From NCBI GenBank assembly GCA_018524725.1, contig JAEUWP010000602.1, positions 62,001 to 126,000 on the forward strand: a DNA stretch of 64,000 nucleotides. Direction: 5' to 3'. The stretch's first letter is position 1. Every line of letters starts with the position of its first letter. Below the pieces are notes generated by a model. The model saw only the letters and a program-made list of their open reading frames with translations. It ran no database searches and was not told the origin of the DNA. This stretch comes from Podaxis mareebaensis. Its lineage: Eukaryota; Basidiomycota; Agaricomycetes; Agaricales; Agaricaceae. Below, piece by piece: positions 21,293-32,524 of the stretch. The translations under genes were made by a program, and so were the position numbers.

Positions 21293-24200
21293 ATGGCATC
21301 CCAATCCGCTGCCACGAAAGAGAGGTTAATTGATGACGAGGAGGTCCTCCAGGCTGTCATCCTTGCAGATAGCTTCAACAAAAGATTCAGGCCTCTCAGT
21401 GCTCGTAAACCGCGTGTAAGGAACGAAATTTGCATTTCCCGATGGTGTGCTGATAGGCTTCAGAACAGTGCCTATTACCTATCTGCAATGCGCCCCTTCT
21501 GGACTGGACATTGGAGTCACTTGCACTAGCAGGAGTACAAGAGGTCTTCGTGGTTTGTAGATCCCACGCTGACCAAGTCAAGGAGGCAATCAAGTCACTA
21601 TCTTTGCTCCCTTTTTCGCCATCCTATGATGCTGACCATACTCTTGAAGGGAGTCGAAATGGTCGAAACCTGGCTCAGGGATGAAAATTATACCTATCAT
21701 GACTTCGAAGGAAACGTATTCTCCTGGAGACGCGATGCGGGACATCTATACCAGGGGACTTGTCACCACGGACTTCGTGCTCGTGATGGGAGATCTTGTC
21801 AGCAACATTAGAATTGACGAAGTCGTCCGTGTACACAAGGAACGCCGGAAAACGAATAAAGATGCCATTATGACTATTGTTGTCAAGGAAAGTGGTGCGG
21901 AGCATAGGACTAGGTGGGTCTTTGATCGCTTCGTTAGCTTTTTTTCCTCTCACCTTCTGCATGCAGAGCCCGTGGCGAGTCATCGATCTTCGTGCTTGAT
22001 TCGCAAACCTCGGAATGTCTCCACTACGAACCCGTCGCTGGATTTCCCTCAACAAAAGTTGCCAGTATACCTCGCGAAATATTGGCGGAACACCCAGAGA
22101 TTGAGATTCGCAATGATCTTATCGATTGTTCAATTGATGTTTGCTCCGTTGAGGTTTGGATATCCATCATTCCCCGCCCCAAGTCATTATATGTGATCGT
22201 ATTTATTGATACAGGTGCCATCGCTGTTCCAAGACAACTTTGACTACCTTGACATTCGAAGAGATTTCGTGCATGGAGTCTTGACGTCGGATCTGCTGAT
22301 GAAAAGTATTCATGTTTATGTTGCCCAGGAGGGTTATGCTGCCCGAGTGCAAGACACGCGGAGCTATGAATCGATCAGGCGAGTTTCTCTCGTCCTAGGG
22401 CTCGGTATAAACAATTAACGGAATATTCAGCAAGGACATCCTGTCAAGGTGGACGTTCCCATTAGTACCGGATAACAATTATCCTGGTGGACATAGCTAT
22501 GAGTATCTCAGAGGGAACCGTTACATTGCCAAAGATGGTTCTGTCACTCTCGCTCGGTAAGTATATGTGACACTTGAGTCAATGGTAGAATTCGATCGTA
22601 CTCACGACTTGTATTTCAGGACATGCAAGATCGGTACCAATACTCTTATTGGGCCCTCGGCCAAGATATCGGAAAACGTGCAAGTAATTTCGTCCGTAAT
22701 CGGCCAGAACTGTAGTATCGGCGCAGGCACCATCATCGACAATTCTTATATCTTCGACAATACTATCATCGGACCTAACTGCAAAATCCAGAGATCAATT
22801 GTCGGGTCTGGTTGTACAATCAAGGAAAATACTCTGGTACAGAATGGTTCCCTCATCGGCGATGGCGTTATTATTGGACCAGACGTTATGCTATCGCCTT
22901 TCGAACGCCTATCGCTCAAGCGGTCGAGTATTGCGCTTACTCAAACCGCCCAAGATTCCGACGAGGAAGATTCGGATCTTGAGGTTGTGGAAGAAAGTGA
23001 GGCTCTTATCATGCTTTTTATAATTCATGGGAAATTGACCTTGTTATGTGCGCTTAGATCAAGAATCAATAAAAGGGAACCTCAACTTGGGAAAGGACTC
23101 GAATGCTCTCATGTGGCCCAGGGGACCACCTGACGAGGAAGAAGATGTCGAGGATGTAGAAAATTACAAGAACCAAAGATTCATGCGACTTGGTCTGCCC
23201 TCTTATTGTCTACTCCGCAGTCTACTTACCGTGACACCGTTTCATTTTGAACAGGTGACGATGCTTCTGACATTCTCTCCTCTGACGTTGGCTCAGAGAC
23301 GTCTGAAGAGGGCGAGAGTACATCAGATGACGAGACGGATTCCCAATATGATGGGCGATCGCTCTCCGCGGTCTCAGACGCTTCAGCACCTTCTGATATT
23401 CCCACCTTCCCGGACAGCGCTGAGAAGGAATTCCGAGCCGAGGTTAGGCAGTCCCTCGAACGTGCCTTCGCAGAAGGTCATTCCGTCGACAATGCAGCAG
23501 TAGAGCTTAAAACATTGCGCATGGCAAGTAACGTATCACTGACGCGTGTCAGGGAAGCTGTCATCGCAGCAATCGTTGAGAGGATACCGCTTGTGGATTC
23601 TAACGCCGTTCAGCAAAGGAAGGAAATAGCTTCCGTGATTGGCAGATGGGGTGCCCTGATTGACAAAATCGGAGGGGTTGACGCTGTGGAGACAGTGAGC
23701 CTTTTACAGGTGGGTGAGAACCCGAGTGGTTTAGACTCCTGGGGGTCGTGCGATTGAATGATAATAATGCACTTTTGTTTTTTTTGTTCCCAGGCACATT
23801 GCACAATTTCCTCACGCATGCCGTTATTCGGCCAAATATTGGCTGCGCTTTATCAAGAAGATATTGTGGACGAGGATGATATCCGGGCATGGCACGCTCT
23901 GCCGGTCTCGAAAGGTGAAGACCGAAAACCGGGCCCGGATACGGAGAACTTCAAGAAGTGCTGGTTGATTGGCTCTCACATGATCAAGCAATTTGATGAT
24001 CAGGACACCGACGAAGATAGCGAGGAATCGGAGAGCGAGGAGACGCCAGGAGCCAAGGCACCACAAAGTAGAGGGCCAGCGGAGGAAAGTGAGGAGGAAG
24101 AGGAGTGCGAGGATGACGTCAAGTCCAAATCCTCTGGTGCGGCTCACCAACAAACTCCAAGCGGAAGCGGGGAGGAAAGTGAGGGTGAGGTGGCCGTATC

Positions 24201-24300
24201 CACTTCACCCCAACAAGGCAGTATCACTCTTGGAGGTGAAGATTCAGAAGATGACACCGAGTCTCCGCCGCCCGAATCCGCGGAATCAGGAAGAAAGTGA
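21293..24300 (+). CDS. GCD6: Translation initiation factor eIF2B epsilon subunit
   Basis: Catalytic subunit of the guanine-nucleotide exchange factor that recharges eIF2 with GTP. The N-terminal nucleotidyltransferase-like domain shows CLLPICNAPLLDWTLESLAL and YTRGLVTTDFVLVMGDLVSN. A left-handed beta-helix of hexapeptide repeats follows (IGPSAKISENVQVISSVIG, IGDGVIIGPDVML), then an acidic linker. The W2/eIF5C catalytic domain spans roughly bases 23440-23990 (FRAEVRQSLERAF through FKKCWLIGSHMIKQF). The start is ATG 21293. A first intron from about 21417 to an AG near 21452 gives KPR-ASEQCLLPIC in frame. After the W2 domain there is an unusual Ser/Glu/Asp-rich tail of about 100 residues. Identity is firm. 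Confidence 0.93.
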
Positions 24301-24638
24301 GAAGGGATGCCAGGGGTGAAGAACATGTGGTAGCTCTTACACCAAACATCTCGTGCGTAGTTGTTTCAATCGAGGCTGGATGAGAAAACCCGCTCGCGTT
24401 TCAAAGGAGAGTGATATGGCTGGGGTCCCGAGGAGACAGAAGATGGATATGGATCAGACCAATAATCGCTAGTTAAATTGCTCTAATTTATAACAAATGT
24501 CCGTGTAGCTACATACATACAATCATATCAATAGACAGCGTCTTGAAGGGCCGAAGGAACCGCATGGCATCAAGCCCTCCAACACACTCCTCTTACATTC
24601 AATGTTCATGGTCATGAAGGAGAAAAAGGGTATCAACA
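24301..24638. other. Convergent 3' flanks
   Basis: Short stretch between the stop codons of eIF2B epsilon (plus) and the Pmp3 gene (minus). It holds A/T-rich 3' sequence and no recognised gene. Confidence 0.4.
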
Positions 24639-25029
24639 TCAATATTTTAATATGATGTAGAGTGCTGTTATATCATGGTTAGTGATTGATTCATTGTTTG
24701 TGACCTCGGTCCGACGCACCATGAATGATTCCTGGGCTGCGAGAACGAGGTTAGCATAAGCGTCACGGATTCGCTTGCGAACTTGACTACGTACATGTAA
24801 CCCAAGATTGTCAAAAGGATGTTGATAAGCTAATGTATGATATCAGTCGTGCCTCAAAAATCACGGGACTCAGGGGTTACTAACGAGGTCTGCGCTACAG
24901 CCACGCTCTAGGAAGACACCAAGAGGCGGGAAGATGATAGCGAGGATAATCTAGGAAGTTGTAAGCAAAATCCGCTCCGGGATGCACAAGAGGATTTACC
25001 TTGCAAATGTCAGAGGCGGTGAAAGCCAT
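24639..25029 (-). CDS. PMP3: Pmp3/UPF0057 plasma membrane proteolipid
   Basis: Tiny two-helix membrane protein assembled from five exons. ATG at 25029 gives MAFTASDICK. The next exons give IILAIIFPPLGVFLERGCS with ADL, then LINILLTILGYI, PGIIH and ALYIILKY with TGA at 24641-24639, 57 residues in all. This matches the Pmp3 family in length and in the hallmark PPLGVFLERGC and LGYIPGIIHA motifs. Family members sit in the plasma membrane, affect membrane potential and cation tolerance, and are often stress-induced. All four introns are GT-AG, 50-70 nt, with CTAAY-like branch sites. A TATA-like box and a CRE lie just upstream. Confidence 0.92.
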
Positions 25030-25090
25030 GGCAGGGATGTGTTGTTGAAAGGAAGAAAGGCAGCTGTAAAGGAGGTCAGGGTATAGGGTC

Positions 25091-25130
25091 TATATAGGGT
25101 GTCCAAGTAGCCATGGACGCGATGACGTCA
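25091..25130. promoter_or_regulatory. TATA-like box and CRE palindrome upstream of PMP3
   Basis: On the minus strand a TATATA element (25091-25096) lies about 62 bases before the PMP3 ATG, and a perfect TGACGTCA palindrome (25123-25130) about 94 bases before it. The palindrome is the ATF/CREB bZIP consensus, used in fungi for stress response; Pmp3 genes are commonly stress-regulated. The formamidase gene starts 200 bases to the other side, so shared control is possible. Confidence 0.5.
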
Positions 25131-25327
25131 TCTTCGATGGTCAACCACTCCCCAGCTGCGGTGGGCATGGCGGAGCAGTGCCATTTCCGAGTTAGGTAAA
25201 CAGGGCTTTGGCGACGCGTTCCTTCGGCGGTCAAAGGTCGCTTCAACACCATCTCACAGCCTTACTCGCAGTTCTCCTCTCGTTACCCTTTCTCCCGATT
25301 TCGGCCCTTCATTCATAATCACACTCC

Positions 25328-26256
25328 ATGCACATTTATTCCGACATTCCGTATATCCAGGAACACCCCCGAAATCCATTGCGCGAGTTTGATCTTTATC
25401 TTCCACCGGGTCTAACAACAGATCCAGCCCCGCGGCCGCTGATCTGCTTCGTTCATGGCGGTGCGTGGCGTTCGTAAGCCATCTCGTTTCCTTGCCGCAG
25501 TCAATCCATACATCTAATCCTTCTCCAAGAGAAGATAAGAGGGAGCACTCCGTTCTTGCTGGAAAGCTCGTCCGCCGTACCGGACTTCCGGTTGCTGTGC
25601 CCAACTACCGATTGACCCCTCAAGAGGAGACTGAAGATAACATCCTACGACACCCTTTGCACGCTGAGGATGTTCTGAAATTTTTAGAATTCCTTTTGTC
25701 CTGGGATGGGCCTGCGGACCTCGGGCGTGTATTTGATGCCGAGCAGCTACTCCTAATGGGACACAGTTGTAGCGCACACATGTTGTCATCTATATTCTTG
25801 GATTCTTCAGCAGTCACTCCAAGTCTTACTCCGTCCCCGGCACTGCTCCGTGCCGTTAAGGCGATTGTCATGTCCGAAGGCATATACGACCTGGACCTGC
25901 TCATTTCTCACTTCCCGGATTACCAGAGTTGGTTTATTGCTCCTGCCTTCGGGGGGCTAGAGTCATATATCCCGTTCGCAGTGACGGCCTACGCCTTGAG
26001 GCGATCTAGCATCAAATGGCTTCTGATTCATTCTCAGGGAGACACGCTTGTCGATTCCCCCCAAAGCGATAAAATGCTGGACCACTTGAAATCAGAATAC
26101 GGTCCATCTGCCGACGGACATGTCTTCTACAATACATCGCTGACTCAGGGTCATGATGCCGTTCTCGTCACTGACGAATTTGTCGAAATTGTGGGGCATT
26201 TTGTATGGGAAACATTAGCAAAAGGGGAGGACGTACGTGCAGGATACGTGATTTAG
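25328..26256 (+). CDS. BNA7: Kynurenine formamidase
   Basis: Alpha/beta-hydrolase that hydrolyses N-formyl-L-kynurenine to kynurenine plus formate, step two of tryptophan breakdown to NAD. Two exons (25328-25473 and 25530-26256) give 290 residues. Seen: the oxyanion motif HGGAW at 43-47, the nucleophile Ser128 in GHSCSAH (the usual second Gly is Ser), an acid near SQGDTLVDS, and the catalytic His in TQGHDAV. Kynureninase is convergent with only 69 bp between stops, and the monooxygenase gene follows it. That context strongly supports formamidase over a generic esterase. Confidence 0.88.
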
Positions 26257-26325
26257 GGTAATATGTACAAATTTGAAATAGATCGTGAACCGACTCCTGT
26301 ATTTCGGTCAACGTACGGGCCATTC

Positions 26326-28102
26326 TCATAACGAATCGATGGCCATTTCAAGGTATTTCGCTGCATTCTCACAGTCCTCGAACGTGTTGTATAAGGCGGC
26401 AGGGGCGAGGCGGATCACGTCCGGTTGCCTCTCGTCTCCAATCACTCCATAGGAGACGAGGTTATTGAAGACCTTCTGCATGATACCCGACCCCATAGGT
26501 AGGAATAACAAGGAAAGTTGTGCACCCCGAGAGGAAGGTTCAGCAGGCGTGATGATGGTGAATCCAGGAACCGTAGAACCTGAATTCGTATACTTCTGCA
26601 ACACTTCGGACGCCGGCACGAAATACTTGGATTGCTTAAGCAATTTCTCTAGGGCGCTGGTAAGTTGCAGGGAACGTTCTCGCACTGGTTTCATCATCCC
26701 AGCTTCCTTGAGAACCTCCAGGGAACCCAAGAGGGAAGCGAGCGCAAGAATATTGGGGTTCGATTGCTGGAACCCTTGCGCACCGGTTATCGGTGAGAAA
26801 GTAGGTGGCATTTCGAAACGTGTGGCAAGCTCATGTCCCCACCAACCTGCAAATCTGAAAGAAAAAAATGCCGAAAATTGGAAGACGTACTTAATCAGAG
26901 TCCAACAAGGAAGTTATGGCAACTTACTTGGGCCGTTCAATACTGTTCCATTTCTCATGCATAAACAACCCGGCGATTCCACCAGGGCCCGAATTCAAAT
27001 ATTTATAGGTACACCATACGGCGAAGTCAACGTTCCAGTCATGCAAGCGAAGCGGAACGTTTCCAACAGCGTGGGCGAGATCCCAACCGCATATGCACCC
27101 CTGATAACGAAGCATTAAAACATGCGCTGGCCACGCGAAAGGGGACAATACACCATCAAATGGAGAAAAGAAAAAAACGCTTTAATGTAACGGAAGTGGT
27201 AGGTCTAACTCACCTGTTCTTTGGCTTTTTTCGTGATAGACTCCATAGGGAACCACTGGCCAGTGTAATACTGGACACCACTGAAAAGGACAAGGGCGAT
27301 GGAAGATCCTTGTTCGTCCAAGGTTTTGAGGATATCCTCTTCTCGGAGGGTATATTCGCCTTCCCTTGGGATGAGCTCCAAAATCGCTTTAGTAGGATCA
27401 AGACCGTGAGCGAGAGCCTGTGACGCAAAAGCATACTTGGCCAAGTCAATATACACGCTTGAAGCATTTTCGTTTACGTCGTATAAAACAACTTACTTGA
27501 TCCGAGGGGAAAGCTTTGGCCTCGCAAAGGATCTTATAACGTTCAGGGGTTGGCTTGTAGAAGGAATCCATCATTAGATGAAGGTTACTGGTCAACGTGG
27601 CCATGACGGCGACTTCCTTCTCGTTTGCCCCTAAGGAATTATCGCGTAAATCCCGCCGCTCAGGTAAAGTATGGCTGGGATAAATCTCTCAGCCCAGAGG
27701 TACCCTGGCTTACCCACAACCTCAGCCATCAACGGGGTCAACTTGTCCATGTATTCGACCCATGGGCGGTTAAGTGGGTGGCTGAAGTGACCCATGACGG
27801 CACTACGATACAAATTAGGGGTGAGGTCGAAATCTGAGGAACTGTTGGTGAAGAACAGGCTCACCGAGTACCCCAGATGTCGAGTTCTTCTTGGACGAGG
27901 GTCTTTGAACGCTTGGACATGAGCCCGAGCGAATTACCACACAGGTATGTACATTTGGCGCCTAGAAGGGAAATATTAAACAGGATGATTTTGGCCCTGA
28001 CGACGAAGATTAATTACCTTGATCTGGGCGCAAGGAAGCCCCAATCTGACTGTTGGTTGGGTACACAAACTGGTTGCTCAAGGGGACGTTAGGCGAGGAC
28101 AT
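26326..28102 (-). CDS. BNA5: Kynureninase
   Basis: PLP enzyme cleaving 3-hydroxykynurenine to 3-hydroxyanthranilate and alanine. Read from ATG 28102 with in-frame introns. Conserved pieces in order: [83 protein letters not shown], and the PLP-lysine segment [16 protein letters not shown]. The C-terminal exon begins around [20 protein letters not shown]. Length is about 460 residues, normal for the family. It shares a 284-bp divergent promoter with the monooxygenase and ends 69 bp from the formamidase, placing three pathway steps side by side. Confidence 0.95.
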
Positions 28103-28386
28103 GCTGGAAGGAGAGAAAGAGCTAGGGAGAAGGATTAAGTGTTCGCAGTTTTGTAGACATGGCCAATAGCGAGATGGTTAGATCCGAAGCGATCACAAGA
28201 TCGAATCGGCCGGCGATGGATCAATCTTCCCTCGGACGATCGGCCAACGGATATCCCTTTTTGGACGCTCCGTTATCGTTGGTCTAGAATGACGAAAACA
28301 AAATATTGCGAGTCGCGGAGTAATCAGGGAGTAATACGATAATCTATCCTTCACAGCTCATCTATTAGTCTCCTTCCTGGTGCAGC
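28103..28386. promoter_or_regulatory. Bidirectional promoter of kynureninase and kynurenine monooxygenase
   Basis: The 284 bases between the two divergent start codons must serve both genes. Co-regulation of consecutive pathway steps is a natural inference. Palindrome-like gatcgaatcggccggcgat (28199-28217) and a second GATCGGCC (28238-28245) might be binding sites, but no known factor is assigned. Confidence 0.5.
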
Positions 28387-30296
28387 ATGCCAGCACTTCT
28401 GGAACGTCCACGTAAGGCCGTAGTTGTTGGTGCTGGGCCGGTGGGCTGCTTAGCCGCCCTCGCGCTAGCCAAGCATGGCTGGAATGTGGAGGTCTTCGAA
28501 GGCCGTCCAGGTGTGTCTGACTTCAGAACCAAACCTTTTTCGTCCACTTATTCAAATCTCCCACAGACCTGCGTCTCCCCTCCTCCAAGGCTGCTTCCCA
28601 GCAGCGTTCCATTAACCTGGCAATTTCACATAGGGGAATTGCTGCCCTGGAAGCAGTTAATCCCGCAACGGCACAGAGATTCCTGCAGGACGCAATTCCC
28701 ATGCGCGGGCGCATGATCCACACTCTATCTGGCGGACTGGACAGCCAGAAATATGATAGGGATGGACAGGTGCGCATGCACTAGCGTCCCCTTCCGCCTG
28801 TTAGCAAATAACCCTGATTTCTTTCCTTCTCAAGTGCATCAACTCTATTGACCGGGCACTTCTCAATGAAGGTCTCCTGGACGAAGCCTCCGCTTCCAAC
28901 AAAATTCGGATATTATTTAACCACAAAGTCGTCGCGGCAGACTTCGACCATAGATTTATTACCGTTCAGGATACCACATCAGGCATCGATTTCCAGGCCG
29001 ACTTTGATTTTTGTATTGGTGCTGACGGGAGTTACTCCGTCGTCCGGCGACAATTGATGCGGGTGGTGAGGCAAGCCATAACCATTCCACGTATTGTAAC
29101 CGTGGTGTTAACCGAACCCTCAAATCCCTGAAACCCAACACCTTGATCTTTCTAGAATGGATTACCTCCAAGAATATATCAAAGATGAATACATTGAGCT
29201 GAAAATGCCGGCAGGCCGAGATGCTGATGGTCAGCCTGTCTTCCTACTGGATCCTAATCACCTACACATTTGGCCCCGTCATTCCTTCATGCTGATCGCT
29301 CTCCCAAACAAAGTAAGTCATCAGTTCCACTGTCAACCGCTCTGGCTCCCGGATATGATGGTTCACCTCTTTTTCTCACAGGACAAGACATTTACTTGCA
29401 CTCTATTTGCGCCAAGCCCTGTGTTGGATAACATAGGCACCCCCGAAGCCGTGCTATCATGGTTCAATCAGTATTTCCCCGATGCCCTCCGCGCTATTGG
29501 CGAGAAAAACCTCGTGAACGATTTTTTGAAGAATCCCAGGTCCCCACTCATATGCACCAAGGTCGGCGTGACTTCGAGAACTATATCAGGCTTTGTTGAA
29601 CCAATCACATCTCTTCATAGTCGAAACCTTACCACTACAAAGATCGTGCCATACTCCTGGGTGACGCGGCGCATTCCATGGTCCCATTTTACGGCCAGGG
29701 TTTGAACTGCGGTTTGGAAGATGTGAGGATACTGTCGGCTCTTCTTACACAGGAAGGCGTGGCATCAACCGCTCCCGAGGGCATGGCCACTTCTATCAAC
29801 GATGTCGACGACCGGTTGGCATCAGCTCTTAGTTGTTACTCCGAGAATCGCCATCAAGATTTGGTCGCCATCTGTGACCTGGCAATGGACAATTAGTGAG
29901 CTTATTTTGAATTTCATTGGAATCGGCGTTCAACTGATATCCCACCTCAGCGTGGAAATGCGGCACTCGGTTACCACACTCACCTACCTTTTCAGAAAAA
30001 CCCTAGACAATATCTTGTACACTATCAGCGCACCACGACCGGTTTCCTTGCCTTCACTCGTTCCGCTATTGTCTCGTATGCCATTTACAACGGTGGAGCC
30101 CGAAGGTTGGCTACCGTTGTATACCATGGTGACCTTTAGACCAGATATTAGCTATGCCAGTGCTAGGCGCAAGGCGGGCCGCCAGGCGTCCATACTGACA
30201 GGCCTACATTACGCTGGCCTATCCTTGCTCGGAATGGCGGGGACGTCGCTAGCTTATTCCATCCTGTTGCGATGTATGAAGTCAAGTAGTAAATGA
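28387..30296 (+). CDS. BNA4: Kynurenine 3-monooxygenase
   Basis: FAD- and NADPH-dependent hydroxylase making 3-hydroxykynurenine, normally in the outer mitochondrial membrane. Seen: the FAD fingerprint G15-x-G17-x-x-G20 ([20 protein letters not shown]), [11 protein letters not shown], the [16 protein letters not shown] motif, and the second FAD motif [22 protein letters not shown]-terminal hydrophobic segment near [16 protein letters not shown] is a likely anchor. Exons join in frame with introns near 28511, 28770, 29071, 29312, 29563 and 29896. The one at 29071-29155 must use a GC donor (AG|gcaagc) to give [13 protein letters not shown]; no GT donor keeps frame. It is the third kynurenine-pathway gene in a row. 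Confidence 0.94.
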
Positions 30297-30832
30297 ATGG
30301 CTAAACTTTGTTTCCCAAAACAGTGGATCGCCCGCGAACCCATTGTTGACCAGATAAACACCGTACGAGAAGAAATAATAAATTAATTGAGGGATGTGCC
30401 AACCAGTATCATGGGCCAATCTAGAATTTCTCCCAGAGTACCTGCGGAGATTACCTTCCGTGGGTTCTTCCTGTAAACATGTGCAAGGACGATGATTGCC
30501 CCCCAATCGTCACGTCGCCTGTCATGTCCAACACACACGAGCCTCACGTCAATGTTCTGGAGGGGAGGGATCAGCGGTCGTACATCGTGTTCTATACATC
30601 GGAGGTTATGTACAGGATAGATAAGTAAACAAGGAGAAAGCGACAGCAAAAAGCAAGAGGTCCGTACTGTAGAGACCAACACCAAAACCAAGGAAAAAGA
30701 AAACAAGCCTGGGATATCGTGGAGTTATGCATAGCCTAAAGCAAACGTCAAAAGGGTGTAACAACAGAATATAGCCGCAAGTATTAGGAAGACGAAAGAC
30801 GAGGGTGTTCGAAGGGGCGCAGGACCATTGAA
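30297..30832. other. Convergent 3' flanks
   Basis: Between the stop codons of the monooxygenase (plus) and the AT-hook gene (minus). Minus-strand open frames at 30282-30706 have no domain. No feature recognised. Confidence 0.4.
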
Positions 30833-31457
30833 TTACGACGCCGTCTTTTTCGGCCGGCCAGGTTTTCTCTTTACGCTCGATTCGCCAGCAGTTTCGCCAG
30901 TTGCAGTTTCGCCCTCTCCGCCTTCAGGAGCGGGAGGTTTGGGATTCTTGGGTGGACGACCACGAGGCCTCTTTGGAGCAGGCTCACCCTCCTGTTCGGG
31001 TTTGGGCTGTTTTGGGGAAGCGGGACATCAGTAAGGGCTCTGAACACACTGCAGGCTGATATGGATCGGGGATAACGAAAGAGGGGAGATGAACACAGAG
31101 AATACTGACCTTGGGTGGACGTCCGCGCTTTCGCGGAACAGAGGGTGTCGTTGTAGTCGCGCCAGCGGAAGCAGCAGTCTTTTTGTTTTTGCTGCCCTTG
31201 GGTCTGCCTCTACCGCGTTTCACGGGAGGATTCTCGGTTGCCTCATTGGTGCCTGGCGCATCAAGTTAGATATCGGGGGTGGTGACGTTAGCAAGAGGAG
31301 AACATCGCATAAGATCGACATTAGGAAAGTTCTTGTGGTTGAAAAGAACAAGTTGCCTACCACCTCCGTTCTCAGCCTCTTGTTGAGGCTCCTCCAATTC
31401 GTCGACTGCTGGGTTCTCGACGGTCTCCTCCTGTTGCTCCTTTGGTGAAGAAGACAT
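30833..31457 (-). CDS. AT-hook DNA-binding protein, HMGA-like
   Basis: Small nuclear protein of about 140 residues from three exons (ATG 31457, TAA at 30835-30833). An acidic N-terminus (MSSSPKEQQEETVENP) is followed by four AT-hook cores with flanking basics: KRGRGRPKGSK, RKRGRPPK, KRPRGRPPK and KRKPGRPKK at the very C-terminus. They are separated by Ala/Thr- or Glu/Pro-rich linkers. AT-hooks bind the minor groove of A/T-rich DNA; an acidic tail plus several hooks is the layout of HMGA architectural proteins, here with the acidic part at the N-terminus. Introns (after NGGG and after RGRPPK) are GT-AG and in frame. Targets cannot be inferred. Confidence 0.85.
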
Positions 31458-32524
31458 GGCGAGTATATGAGCGGGGGGAGAGAAAGGAGGTTGGAGGGGA
31501 GGGAGGAAAGGAAATACGCGTTAGGGTGTTGCTGGATTGAGGAAGAGAGAGATGGAAGTGGGGAAAAAGGAGGACCGGCTTTAATGAACAATTTCACTAC
31601 CGAATTTAGAAGAGGTCGAAATGTATTGTTCCCTTCGCATGCATTTGTACCAAACCAAGCCTTTTATTATTATCGTTGGGCAATCTGTGGTAGACTTTTA
31701 CCCCTGATTTTGGGGGGTTCTACTCACGTAATGCAGAAATGTTGTTGGTTGCAGAAACCGAATTTGGGGGCAGGAACACACGTCGTCAGAGTCTGCTTGA
31801 GTGATGGAAAGTAGAGATCAACAGCAGAGAAAACCACATGGAAATCGGTCTGAAATCTGGACAAGAGCGCCCCAGTAAGGCAACCCTGGCTACTTGTCTT
31901 GAGTCCAAACTTCCCCTTATTTTCCGCTCGGATAAATATATTTGTGGCCAACCCTTGGGAATTAATCTGCTCGAGGCAGATCTGGCTTAGTGCGCCGCAG
32001 AAAATAAATATGCGCCAGTACAAGTGAGGAACTCTTGTATGGAAGCACCTGCAACACGCACAGTTTGGCCCTCGTAAACCACCCAAAATCCCCCAAAATC
32101 CTACGCGTGACCAGGTCACCCGTCCAGCCATCGCCGGTCACGTCAGGCCTCCTCACGGGCTGCGGCCGGGACCAGCCAGCAAGGTTTAATATAGTTTGTC
32201 CACTGCCAACCGCGGATGTGTTCTGGTACCTTCTATATCGAGATTAACCCGGCGGACAGACAGTAAAGCGGAGAATTTCGAGGACGCAAGCATAGGCAAA
32301 CCTGAGGACTAGGGCGAGGGTAGCAAGTCCCAAAACTCTGTTTGACGACCAAGGGTAAACTGACAAGTGACAGCTAACAACATATCCCATTCATTCTGTC
32401 ACGCTATTAGTCACATACCTGTCACGGCAATCTGGTAATTACACGCTGGTGACACGACGTCAGCTTCTACCGAGAATCGTCTCTCATCATCATCATCTTT
32501 GGTGGCGTCTAGAGCCAAGTTGCA
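31458..32524. other. Divergent intergenic stretch
   Basis: About 1.07 kb between the AT-hook gene and the OS-9 gene, with both promoters. Minus-strand frames around 31724-32131 lack any domain. No RNA gene recognised. Confidence 0.4.

Noticed and set aside
24114..24121. Another TGACGTCA palindrome
   Set aside because: Falls inside the eIF2B epsilon coding sequence (acidic tail codons), so not counted as a regulatory site.
31724..32131. 135-codon minus-strand frame
   Set aside because: In a divergent promoter region, no domain, Cys/Phe-rich by chance composition.
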